Below are positions 6,577-12,345 of a stretch of 12,345 nt of DNA, piece by piece (within the stretch, counting starts at the first letter, position 1; each line of letters starts with the position of its first letter). The position numbers and the translations under genes were made by a program. Below the pieces are notes generated by a model that was not told the DNA's origin, did not search any database, and worked only from the letters and a program-made list of their open reading frames with translations. This DNA comes from AP-15 sp045802495 (GTDB taxonomy: Bacteria; Pseudomonadota; Alphaproteobacteria; ATCC43930; CGMCC-115725): positions 1-12,345 of the forward strand of contig JBJMQW010000503.1 of NCBI GenBank assembly GCA_045802495.1, written 5' to 3'.

Positions 6577-7351
6577 AGCGCGAATCGAGCTCGGGAAGGC
6601 CCGCATTCTCGTCGCCAACGATGATGGCATCGCGTCGCCGGGCATCAAACTGTTGGAGAAGATCGCACGCGACCTTTCGCCGGACGTCTGGGTCGTCGCA
6701 CCGGAACTCGAGCAGAGCGCCGCCAGCCACTCGCTGACGACGCGGCGGCCATTGCGCATGTCGGAGGTGGCGCCCAGGCGCTACGCCGTCGACGGCACGC
6801 CAACCGATTGCGTAATGCTGGCGGTGAAGCATCTGTTGCGCGATCGCCGCCCCGACCTGGTGCTGTCCGGGATCAATGCCGGGGGGAATGTCGGCGAGGA
6901 CCTCACCTATTCGGGAACGGTGGCCGCCGCCATGGAGGCAACACTGCTCGACATCCCCGCGATTGCGCTCAGTCAGCATTACCTCGACGGCGAACCGATA
7001 CCATGGCCGACCGCTGAGCGCTTCGCACCGGAAGTGATTCGCCGGCTGACGGAGCTGCCTTGGCCCGAACATACATTGATCAACATCAACTTTCCGTTCG
7101 CCGGCCCGCAGGAGGTTCGGGGTATCGCGGTCACCAGCCAGGGGAAGCGGGCTATCGCCGACAATCTGACAGAGCGCTTCGACCCGCGCGGCCGGCCCTA
7201 TTACTGGATCGGCCCGGTCCGCGAGGACGGAGTGGCGGAGCCCGGGACCGACCTCGCCGCGATCAACGACAAGCTGGTTTCGGTGACGCCGATCTATCTC
7301 AACCTCACCAACGTGCCCGTTCTCGCCTCGCTCAAGAAGGTCTTGGAGTGA
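6569..7351 (+). CDS. surE: 5'/3'-nucleotidase SurE
   Basis: SurE is a metal-dependent phosphatase that removes phosphate from nucleoside monophosphates and short polyphosphates, linked to stationary-phase survival. The 260-residue product has ILVANDDGIASPG (13-25) with metal-binding Asp18 and Asp19. Ser50 lies in APELEQSAASHSLT, and VDGTPTDCV follows. SGINAGGN supplies Asn103 and is followed by GEDLTYSGTVAAAMEA. Those are the expected metal ligands (Asp8, Asp9, Ser39 and an Asn in E. coli). The frame is open to ATG 6482, but those residues are out-of-frame serS. ATG 6569 is preceded by AGGAGGT (6551-6557), a strong ribosome site though with longish spacing, and overlaps the serS end by 8 bases. 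pcm follows with a GTGA overlap, the widespread surE-pcm pairing. Confidence 0.96.
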   Translation: MAEARIELGKARILVANDDGIASPGIKLLEKIARDLSPDVWVVAPELEQSAASHSLTTRRPLRMSEVAPRRYAVDGTPTDCVMLAVKHLLRDRRPDLVLSGINAGGNVGEDLTYSGTVAAAMEATLLDIPAIALSQHYLDGEPIPWPTAERFAPEVIRRLTELPWPEHTLININFPFAGPQEVRGIAVTSQGKRAIADNLTERFDPRGRPYYWIGPVREDGVAEPGTDLAAINDKLVSVTPIYLNLTNVPVLASLKKVLE

Positions 7352-8037
7352 TCGAGAGACCTGCCGGCCTTGCAGAGCCGGGCTTGATCCAGAAAAAACT
7401 GCGTCTCCTGATGGAGCTGCGCCGCGCCGGCATCGGCGATGCCAGGGTGCTCGGCGCGATTGAAAAGACCCCGCGCGAGAAATTCGTCCCGGATTCGTTC
7501 GAGGACCAGGCCTACGAGAACACGGCCCTGCCGATCGGGAACGGTCAGACGGTCAGCCAACCTTATGTGGTGGCGCTGATGACCGAAAAGCTTGACCTCG
7601 GCGATCGCCAGACGGTTCTCGAGATCGGCACCGGCTCCGGATATCAGACGGCCGTCCTGGCCAATTTGTGCCGGCGGGTATTCTCGATTGAGCGGCACCG
7701 CGAGTTGCTTCGCGTCGCCGAGCGGCGCTTTGAGGAGCTGCGGCTGCACAACATCGTCTGCCGATTCGGGGACGGCACGAAAGGTTGGCCCGAGCAGATA
7801 CCGTACGACCGGGTCATCGTCACCGCTGCCGCACCGGAATTGCCGCGCACTCTGATCGATGGTCTTGCTCCGGGGGGTATCCTCGTCGCTCCGGTCGGGG
7901 AGGATCACCGCGACCAGCAGTTGGTGCGGGTTCATCGCAGGGATGACGGGTTTGCGATCGAGGATCTGGGGCTGGTGCGGTTTGTTCCGCTGGTCGCCGG
8001 GCTTCCGCGGCGACAGCCGGACCAGCCCTTGACATGA
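7348..8037 (+). CDS. pcm: protein-L-isoaspartate(D-aspartate) O-methyltransferase
   Basis: Pcm uses S-adenosylmethionine to methylate L-isoaspartyl residues in aged proteins so that they can revert to aspartate. The 229-residue product has the family region FVPDSFEDQAYENTALPIG, then GNGQTVSQPYVVALMTEKL with active-site Ser70. The SAM-binding motif I VLEIGTGSGYQTAVLA lies at 90-105, and a late PGGILVAPVG strand follows. The frame is open upstream to 7060, but that part is out-of-frame surE. GTG 7348 is chosen because it overlaps the surE stop as GTGA and places IQKKLRLLMELRRAGI at the usual N-terminal distance. An NlpD-like gene follows after 55 bases, repeating the surE-pcm-nlpD order known in many proteobacteria. 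Confidence 0.95.
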   Translation: MIERPAGLAEPGLIQKKLRLLMELRRAGIGDARVLGAIEKTPREKFVPDSFEDQAYENTALPIGNGQTVSQPYVVALMTEKLDLGDRQTVLEIGTGSGYQTAVLANLCRRVFSIERHRELLRVAERRFEELRLHNIVCRFGDGTKGWPEQIPYDRVIVTAAAPELPRTLIDGLAPGGILVAPVGEDHRDQQLVRVHRRDDGFAIEDLGLVRFVPLVAGLPRRQPDQPLT

Positions 8038-8056
8038 TCGAGGCTAAGCGTACCAA
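8029..8056 (+). promoter_or_regulatory. possible promoter for the NlpD-like gene
   Basis: TTGACA (8029-8034), a perfect -35 consensus, overlaps the end of pcm. Sixteen bases further on is TACCAA (8051-8056), a weak -10 matching three of six positions. Transcription would start near 8063, about 30 bases before the lipoprotein start. The nonamer GCGTACCAA occurs again before yajC (11208-11216) in the same relative place. The weak -10 keeps confidence low. Confidence 0.33.
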
Positions 8057-8092
8057 ATACCGGTGTCTTGCGCGTCGGGGGGCGTGCCGGGA

Positions 8093-9124
8093 ATGAAATT
8101 GAGATTTCGGGGGCGGCGGCCGCGCGCCGTGACAGCCCCCTTTCTGCTCGCCTGCCTGCTGGCCGCCTGCGTGCCTCGGGGCGATGGGCCCGCGCCACTG
8201 GTCAGCGGCGAACCGACGGAGCGCGGCGCGGTCTCGGTCACCGTCCAGCGCGGCCAGACGTTGTCCGGCATTGCCCGCACATACCATGTCCCGATGCGGG
8301 TCCTTGCTGACGCTAACGGCATCACCCCGCCCTACCATGTCCAGTTCGGCCGCACGCTGATCATCCCCGGAGCGAGCCAACCGCGCGCTCCCGTTGTACC
8401 GGCATCGCTCGCCGCCTTGCCTTCCGCCGGCTCCCAGGATGCCGCGGCTTCCGTCCCCAGGACCGGGCCTCCTGTGGCATCACCGCCGGCGAGACCGCCT
8501 GTCATATCGGCGCCGCTGTCGTCGCCGCCCTCTTCGACCGCGTCCGCGCCTGCTCCGTCCACGCCTGCTCCGTCCGCGGTAGTCGGGGCGCCCAACACGG
8601 ACACCGCAGCGGCTTCTCTTGCCTCCCCGGAGGCTCCTGCGCCGGCGCCGCAGGCGGTCGCGCCCGAGCCATCCGCTTCGAGCAACGCGGCTCCGCCGCC
8701 CTTGCGAAGCGGCAGCGCATTCTTGTGGCCGGTGCGCGGCCGCGTGCTTGCCGCCTACGGGTCAAAGACCGATGGAACACATAATGACGGTATCAACATC
8801 GGCGCCCCGAAGGGCGCGGCCGTGCAGGCCGCCGATGCGGGGATTGTCGCGTATACAGGGAATGAATTGCGCGGCTACGGCAACCTCATTCTGATCAAGC
8901 ATCCGAACGGTTGGATTTCCGCCTACGCGCATTGCGATCTGATGCTCGTCAAGCGCGGCGAAAAGGTGGCGCGCGGACAGGTCATCGCTCGGGTTGGCTC
9001 GACCGGAAATGTCGGCGAACCGCAACTCCACTTCGAATTGCGCCGCGGCAATCATCCCGTTGATCCCCGCGAGTTCCTGACCCCATTGCCGACTGCAGAC
9101 GGCAAGGATGCGCGGACGGGGTGA
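8093..9124 (+). CDS. NlpD-like lipoprotein: LysM plus degenerate LytM (M23) domain
   Basis: This is probably an envelope lipoprotein that regulates septal peptidoglycan amidases, not a peptidase itself. The 343-residue product has a lipoprotein signal ending in LLAAC with Cys26 as the lipidated residue, a LysM domain at about 49-94 (VQRGQTLSGIARTYHVP... LIIPG), a proline/alanine/serine-rich linker to about 205, and a C-terminal LytM domain. Against LytM, zinc ligands His210 and Asp214 are replaced by Asn231 and Asn235 (NDGIN), and catalytic His291 by Gln311 (QLHFEL). His280 (YAH) and His313 remain. Such a broken site is typical of NlpD/EnvC amidase activators. ATG 8093 gives the lipoprotein signal directly; GTG 8063 would add ten residues. 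The order surE-pcm-nlpD supports the call. No rpoS follows, as expected outside gamma- and related proteobacteria. Confidence 0.9.
   Translation: MKLRFRGRRPRAVTAPFLLACLLAACVPRGDGPAPLVSGEPTERGAVSVTVQRGQTLSGIARTYHVPMRVLADANGITPPYHVQFGRTLIIPGASQPRAPVVPASLAALPSAGSQDAAASVPRTGPPVASPPARPPVISAPLSSPPSSTASAPAPSTPAPSAVVGAPNTDTAAASLASPEAPAPAPQAVAPEPSASSNAAPPPLRSGSAFLWPVRGRVLAAYGSKTDGTHNDGINIGAPKGAAVQAADAGIVAYTGNELRGYGNLILIKHPNGWISAYAHCDLMLVKRGEKVARGQVIARVGSTGNVGEPQLHFELRRGNHPVDPREFLTPLPTADGKDARTG
8547..8576 (+). repeat. 15-base tandem repeat in the NlpD-like linker
   Basis: CGCCTGCTCCGTCC occurs at 8547-8560 and again at 8562-8575, a 15-base period that stays in frame and encodes the pentapeptides APAPS and TPAPS. 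It lies in the unstructured linker between the LysM and LytM domains, so gain or loss of units would change linker length without breaking the gene. Only two copies are present. Confidence 0.7.
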
Positions 9125-9215
9125 TGTGGCCCTCACCGCCGTTGATTGATGGCGGAGCCCGGGGCGTGCTATTCGCCGGTGGCAGGTGTCACAATCGGCA
9201 GCGAGGGGATCAGGA

Positions 9216-10244
9216 ATGCGCTTCGGCTTTTTCGACCAGTTGCCGTGTGCGGCCGGATATACCGAGCGTCAGCGCTATCGCGACATCATCGCGCAGATCG
9301 AGATTGGCGACGATCTCGGATTTGATGCGGTGTGGCTCGGAGAGCTCCATTTCAGCCGGGCGTTCTCGATCCTCGCCGATCCGCTGATGGTATTGGCCGC
9401 CGCGGCGCAGCGAACGAGCCGCATCCGGCTTGGCACGGCGGTGACCCTGTTGCCGCTGCACAACCCGGTGAAGATAGCCGAGGAGGCGGCCATTGCCGAT
9501 ATCTTGAGCGATGGGCGGCTGGAGTTGGGTGTCGGCCGGGGTACGGCCCCCCTGCATTATTCAGGATACGATATCCCTCAGGAGGAAAGCCGGGAGCGCT
9601 TTGACGAGGCGCTGGACTTCATTCTCAAGGCATGGACCGAGGAAACCTTCTCGTTTGAGGGGAAGCATTTTCGGGCGTCCGAGCTGTCAGTGGTGCCCCG
9701 GCCGGTCCAATCTCCTCACCCTCGGGTGCGTATCGCAGCGAACAGCCCGGACACCTTTCCGATGGCTGGTCGGCGGCGGTTTCCGATTTTCGCCACGCCG
9801 CTGATCAACCCGCCCGACAAGCTCAAGGAGGGGCTGGCGGTATACCGCCAAGCATTCGCCGAAGGCGATACTGCGCTGGCGTTTCCCGTGCACGTCACAA
9901 CGAGCCGGGAGCGCGCCCGTGCGGAGTGCGAGCCCGGACTCCTGCGGTTCCTGCGAGAGGCGGCCGAGCGCCTGCGTCCCCTAGGTCACGCCGATATCAA
10001 GAGCTTCGAAGCCTTTCGGCAGGTGCTCGCCCGCATAGAGCGCGTCAGCTTCGAGGATCTCGACCGTGAAATGGGGGTGTTCGGCGATCCCGATTACTGC
10101 GTCGAGCGGGTCCGGGCGTTGCGTCGCGAATATGATATGGACGAATTTATTTGCTACTTTAACCAAGGCGGAATAATGGACCACGCCTTGGTTAGAGAGA
10201 CGATGATGCTTTTCGCGAAGGAGGTCATGCCGCACTGTCGGTGA
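9216..10244 (+). CDS. LLM class flavin-dependent oxidoreductase (luciferase-like)
   Basis: The 342-residue product belongs to the bacterial luciferase-like superfamily, TIM-barrel monooxygenases that use reduced FMN or F420. Seen are the N-terminal strand MRFGFFDQLP, GFDAVWLGELHFS (typical GFD..W..EHHF form), RIRLGTAVTLLPLHNPVKIAEEAAIADILSDGRLELGVGRG (the most conserved block of the family, read in two overlapping parts), a later VPRPVQSPHPRVRIAANSP, and a C-terminal FNQGGI....V...M.LFAKEVMP. ATG 9216 is chosen over GTG 9186 because the protein core begins there and GAGGGG lies about eight bases before it. The substrate cannot be told. It has no flavin reductase, sulfonate or antibiotic-pathway neighbours, standing alone between nlpD and the convergent ATPase gene. 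It looks like a later insertion into a conserved housekeeping order, though base composition is not obviously foreign. Confidence 0.9.
   Translation: MRFGFFDQLPCAAGYTERQRYRDIIAQIEIGDDLGFDAVWLGELHFSRAFSILADPLMVLAAAAQRTSRIRLGTAVTLLPLHNPVKIAEEAAIADILSDGRLELGVGRGTAPLHYSGYDIPQEESRERFDEALDFILKAWTEETFSFEGKHFRASELSVVPRPVQSPHPRVRIAANSPDTFPMAGRRRFPIFATPLINPPDKLKEGLAVYRQAFAEGDTALAFPVHVTTSRERARAECEPGLLRFLREAAERLRPLGHADIKSFEAFRQVLARIERVSFEDLDREMGVFGDPDYCVERVRALRREYDMDEFICYFNQGGIMDHALVRETMMLFAKEVMPHCR
10157..10197. repeat. strong inverted repeat inside 3' end of the flavin monooxygenase gene
   Basis: TAACCAAGGCG (10160-10170) and CGCCTTGGTTA (10184-10194) are perfect 11-base inverse complements with a 13-base loop. 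Extending outward adds one G-T wobble and two more pairs (10157-10197), for a 14-base stem. It lies fully within the reading frame, about 50 bases before the stop, in a locally AT-richer stretch. The encoded protein there still fits the family, so it is not an obvious insertion. Confidence 0.75.
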
Positions 10245-10263
10245 CCGGCGGCGCGCCCACCGA
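10238..10263. terminator. possible bidirectional terminator between convergent genes
   Basis: TCGGTG (10238-10243) pairs with CACCGA (10258-10263), and inside it GGCG (10247-10250) pairs with CGCC (10254-10257) around a GCG loop, with a 3-base bulge ACC. This gives a 10-pair GC-rich stem covering the 19-base gap and touching the stop codons of both convergent genes. No T-run follows on either side, so it is not a textbook intrinsic terminator; its place at the meeting point of two genes is the main argument. Confidence 0.4.
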
Positions 10264-11121
10264 TCATTCAAGCGCCTTGCCGAGCCGGCCGGCGAGGTCC
10301 TGGATGAATTGCCAGGCGACACGCCCGGATCGCGAGCCGCGTGTGATCGACCATTCGCCGGCCTCGGCCCTCAGCTGTTCGCCTGGAAGATCGAGCCCGT
10401 AGCGCTCGGCATAGCCGCGCACAATGGCGTGGTAGGTTTCCTGGTCGAGGCTGTGGAACCCGAGCCATAACCCGAAGCGGTCGGACATTGAAACCCGTTC
10501 CTCGACGGCTTCTCCAGGGTTGATCGCGGTCGACCGCTCATTCTCGATCATGTCGCGCGGCATCAGGTGGCGGCGATTCGACGTCGCATAGAGAACGACG
10601 TTGGCGGGCCGTCCCTCGATGCCGCCTTCGAGCACCGCTTTCAACGATTTGTAGCTGGCGTCCTCATGGTCGAAAGACAGATCGTCGCAGAACAGCACGC
10701 AGCGCCGCGAGCTCTGCCGCAGCAGCGACAGCAAGCGCGGCAGGCTCGGAATGTCTTCGCGATGGATCTCGACGAGCGCCAGCGCGCGGGGTCGTTTCTG
10801 ATTGACGGCAGCGTGCGCGGCCTTGACCAGGGAGCTCTTGCCTGTGCCGCGAGCTCCCCACAGCAAGACATTGTTCGCCGGGAGCCCGGCAGCAAACCGC
10901 TCGGTATTGTCGAGGAGGATGTCGCGAACTCGGTCGATGCCCCGCAACAGCCCAATTTCGATACGGTTGACCTGATGGACCGGCTCGAGCCAGCCGCGGT
11001 CGACATGCCAGACAAAAGCGTCGCTCGCATCGAGCTCGGCGGCGGGCCCGACCGGGGGCGCAATCCGCTCCAGCGCGTCGGCGATGCGGCGAAGAAGCGC
11101 CGGCAAATCGCGATCGGTCAT
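10264..11121 (-). CDS. DUF815-family AAA+-type ATPase
   Basis: The 285-residue product is a P-loop ATPase of the DUF815 family, whose role is not established. Seen are an N-terminal helical part, a family stretch GIDRVRDILLDNTERFAAGLPANNVLLWG leading into Walker A GARGTGKSS (89-97, Lys95) and Walker B VLFCDDLSF (142-150, Asp146/Asp147). Sensor-1-like ATSN follows at 179-182, then NPGEAVEERVSMSDRFGLWLGF and a C-terminal SRSGRVAWQF where an arginine could act as sensor 2. Read in two overlapping parts, the Walker region is the strongest evidence. It is the only minus-strand gene here, convergent with the flavin monooxygenase and divergent from yajC. In alphaproteobacteria this ATPase gene is often next to yajC-secD. 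A functional link to protein export is suggested by position only. Confidence 0.9.
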   Translation of the reverse strand: MTDRDLPALLRRIADALERIAPPVGPAAELDASDAFVWHVDRGWLEPVHQVNRIEIGLLRGIDRVRDILLDNTERFAAGLPANNVLLWGARGTGKSSLVKAAHAAVNQKRPRALALVEIHREDIPSLPRLLSLLRQSSRRCVLFCDDLSFDHEDASYKSLKAVLEGGIEGRPANVVLYATSNRRHLMPRDMIENERSTAINPGEAVEERVSMSDRFGLWLGFHSLDQETYHAIVRGYAERYGLDLPGEQLRAEAGEWSITRGSRSGRVAWQFIQDLAGRLGKALE

Positions 11122-11144
11122 CGGGTGGCGAGATCCTGCGGCAG

Positions 11145-11158
11145 CCGCGAAGTCGCGG
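11145..11158. repeat. short dyad upstream of the ATPase gene
   Basis: CCGCGA (11145-11150) and TCGCGG (11153-11158) form a perfect 6-base dyad with a 2-base spacer, 24 bases upstream of the ATPase start on the minus strand. It could be an operator or simply a GC-rich coincidence; no known regulator site is recognised. Confidence 0.25.
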
Positions 11159-11187
11159 ACGCTATCACAGCATGGCGGAGCCGATCA

Positions 11188-11216
11188 TTGCTCTTTAACC
11201 AGGCATCGCGTACCAA
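11188..11216 (+). promoter_or_regulatory. possible yajC-secD promoter in the divergent region
   Basis: The 180 bases between the ATPase start and yajC hold no gene and should carry promoters for both directions. TTGCTC (11188-11193) and TACCAA (11211-11216) are 17 bases apart on the plus strand, a weak -35/-10 match, roughly 80-90 bases before yajC. The GCGTACCAA nonamer is shared with the candidate promoter before the NlpD-like gene. No convincing minus-strand promoter was found by eye. Confidence 0.22.
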
Positions 11217-11302
11217 TTTGCCTGCCGCGGAGCGCGCACCATATGACGGCAGCGGGCCCGCTCCTCGATTGCCGTGGCGCGCGATTTCGGGGCATGACGA
11301 TA

Positions 11303-11683
11303 ATGTTCATTTCGACGGCATATGCCCAAGGGACGGGCATGTTTGATCAGAACGCACTTATCCAGTTTCTGCCGCTCATCCTGATCTTTGTCGTATTCTA
11401 TTTCCTTCTGATTCGCCCGCAGCAGAAGAAAGCCAAGGATCACAGGACAATGCTCGACGCGTTGCGACGGGGTGACCGCGTCGTGACCGGGGGCGGCATC
11501 ATCGGGACAATCGCCAGGGTCGACAGCCCGGAGGAGGTTGTCGTCGACATCGCCGAGGGTGTGCGCGTCCGCGTGCTGCGCAGCACCATCACCAGCGTCC
11601 TGGCCAAGCCCGATCCCGGCGCCGCCCGCGAGGCCGCCAAGCAAAAAGAGGACGCGCGGGTCAAGGCGGGAACAAAGGAGTGA
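11303..11683 (+). CDS. yajC: preprotein translocase accessory subunit YajC
   Basis: YajC is a small single-span inner-membrane protein that associates with SecDF and helps Sec-dependent export. From ATG 11303 the product has 126 residues: a short MFISTAYAQ opening, one membrane helix (about residues 20-37, FLPLILIFVVFYFLLI) and the hallmark RPQQKKAKDH. A small SH3-like cytoplasmic part follows with RRGDRVVTGGGIIGTIARV and a charged tail. The frame is open upstream to 11084, but that part lies over the ATPase start and the intergenic region and is not YajC-like. ATG 11294 (MTIMF...) is three codons earlier and equally possible; 11303 is preferred because homologs commonly begin M-x-I-S-x-AYAQ and a GGGG lies ten bases before it. 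secD follows after 86 bases. Confidence 0.95.
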   Translation: MFISTAYAQGTGMFDQNALIQFLPLILIFVVFYFLLIRPQQKKAKDHRTMLDALRRGDRVVTGGGIIGTIARVDSPEEVVVDIAEGVRVRVLRSTITSVLAKPDPGAAREAAKQKEDARVKAGTKE

Positions 11684-11689
11684 ATAGGG

Positions 11690-11744
11690 CCGGAATGCCG
11701 GTGTTGGGTGGCCGGGTCGAGCCCGGCCATGACGAACTGCCGGC
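11690..11744. repeat. palindromic intergenic repeat between yajC and secD
   Basis: TGGCCGGG (11709-11716) and CCCGGCCA (11722-11729) form a perfect 8-base stem around TCGAG, followed by TGACGA. GCCGG-containing flanks at about 11690-11701 and 11739-11744 may belong to the same unit. The minus-strand translation reads VMAGLDPATQ, a peptide familiar as an annotation artefact from a palindromic element repeated between genes in many alphaproteobacteria. The stem and loop lengths equal those of the copy before serS. Sitting between yajC and secD, it may stabilise the upstream message or lower read-through. Confidence 0.7.
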
Positions 11745-11769
11745 GCGTCTTCTTAAAAGAAATTGACGA

Positions 11770-12345
11770 ATGCTGTATTTCGAAAACTGGAAGATTGTCC
11801 TGATCTGCGCGATATGCGCGCTTGGTGTTCTGCTGTCGCTGCCCAATCTCTTCAGTCCGTCCTTCCTCGCGCAACTGCCGAGCTGGGTGCCCCACAAACA
11901 GGTGGCGCTCGGGCTGGATTTGCGGGGTGGATCTTATCTGTTGCTCCAGGTCGATGTCGCCGCGGCGCAGCACGAGCGGCTGAACACGCTCGTCGATAAC
12001 GTGCGGAACGCCCTGCGTGACGCTAATATCGGCTATACGGGGCTCGACGTCGAAGGAGACGCGATCGCATTCACGATCCGCGACGCCGACCGTATCGAGG
12101 ATGCGCGCCAGGCCTTGCGCAAGATCGATCCCGACCTCACCGTCAACATCGGCGCCGACGGGTCGGGGACGATGCGGTTCAGCACCGTGGCGACCGAGGC
12201 GCGGCGCCGGCAGGCTGTCGATCAGTCGATCGAAATCATTCGTCGTCGGATCGACGAGACGGGGACCAAGGAACCGACAATCCAGCGCGAGGGAGCCGAC
12301 CGAATCCTCGTTCAGCTGCCCGGGGTCGACAATCCCGAGCACGTC
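11770..12345 (+). CDS. secD: protein translocase subunit SecD, 5' part (continues past window)
   Basis: SecD, with SecF, uses the proton gradient to pull proteins through the SecYEG channel from the periplasmic side. The frame is open from ATG 11770 to the window end, giving the first 192 residues. They begin MLYFENWKIVLICAICALGV with the first membrane helix at about 8-26. KQVALGLDLRGGSYLLLQVD (43-62) is the conserved SecD block after that helix. The start of the periplasmic P1 region follows, including RRRIDETGTKEPTIQREGAD and RILVQLPGVDNPEHV at the edge. No strong ribosome site is visible; an A-rich TTAAAAGAAATTG stands just before the start. yajC lies 86 bases upstream, the standard yajC-secD arrangement, with a palindromic repeat between them. 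secF would be expected after the window. Confidence 0.95.
   Translation, partial: MLYFENWKIVLICAICALGVLLSLPNLFSPSFLAQLPSWVPHKQVALGLDLRGGSYLLLQVDVAAAQHERLNTLVDNVRNALRDANIGYTGLDVEGDAIAFTIRDADRIEDARQALRKIDPDLTVNIGADGSGTMRFSTVATEARRRQAVDQSIEIIRRRIDETGTKEPTIQREGADRILVQLPGVDNPEHV

Noticed and set aside
5389..6759. Long open frame (456 codons) on the minus strand opposite serS and surE
   Set aside because: It lies antisense to two strongly recognisable genes, its translation has no family features, and long antisense frames are expected in GC-rich DNA.
9136..9155. CCGCC...GGCGG hairpin after the NlpD-like gene as a terminator
   Set aside because: The stem has only five or six pairs with a 10-base loop and no T-run.
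11440..12342. 300-codon minus-strand frame across yajC and secD containing MAGLDPATQ
   Set aside because: It is antisense to yajC and secD; the MAGLDPATQ stretch comes from the intergenic palindrome and is a known annotation artefact.
1..12345. Search for CRISPR, tRNA, rRNA, IS, phage, toxin-antitoxin or defence genes
   Set aside because: No repeat-spacer array, cloverleaf, transposase or defence domain was recognised by eye; essentially all sequence is accounted for by housekeeping genes and short gaps.

Overview
This GC-rich window looks chromosomal and most likely comes from an alphaproteobacterium, probably Rhodospirillales or a relative. That placement is inferred from gene order (SPOR protein, nagZ, M50 protease, scpA, scpB, tat genes, serS, surE, pcm, nlpD-like, then DUF815 ATPase, yajC, secD), from codon use strongly biased to G/C, and from short intergenic palindromes of a type common in alphaproteobacteria. 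Thirteen of the fourteen genes read on the plus strand. Only the DUF815 ATPase is on the minus strand.

Layout: 1-586 is the 3' part of a SPOR-domain peptidoglycan-binding protein. It runs, with an overlap, into nagZ (576-1610), an M50 site-2-type protease (1607-2308), scpA (2305-3105) and scpB (3102-3686). The last four are linked by 4-base GTGA or ATGA overlaps, as expected for a translationally coupled operon. After a 137-base gap come tatB (3824-4297) and tatC (4334-5173). No tatA lies in the usual place before tatB. After another 125 bases come serS (5299-6576), surE (6569-7351) and pcm (7348-8037), again overlapping, and then an NlpD-like lipoprotein (8093-9124). An orphan luciferase-like flavin monooxygenase (9216-10244) faces the DUF815 ATPase (complement 10264-11121). 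A 180-base divergent region then leads to yajC (11303-11683) and the 5' part of secD (11770 to the window end).

The genes serve cell-envelope and division functions. SPOR protein, NagZ and the NlpD-like lipoprotein deal with peptidoglycan. ScpAB is the kleisin part of the SMC chromosome-organising complex. TatBC and YajC-SecD serve the two protein-export routes. SerS, SurE and Pcm are translation and stress/repair housekeeping enzymes.

I see no phage, IS element, CRISPR array, tRNA, rRNA or toxin-antitoxin module, and no clearly novel multi-gene system. The points most worth a second look are the absent tatA, the NlpD-like protein that lacks most of its zinc-site residues, related palindromic repeats in two or three intergenic gaps, a strong hairpin inside the 3' end of the flavin monooxygenase gene, and the isolated position of that gene.
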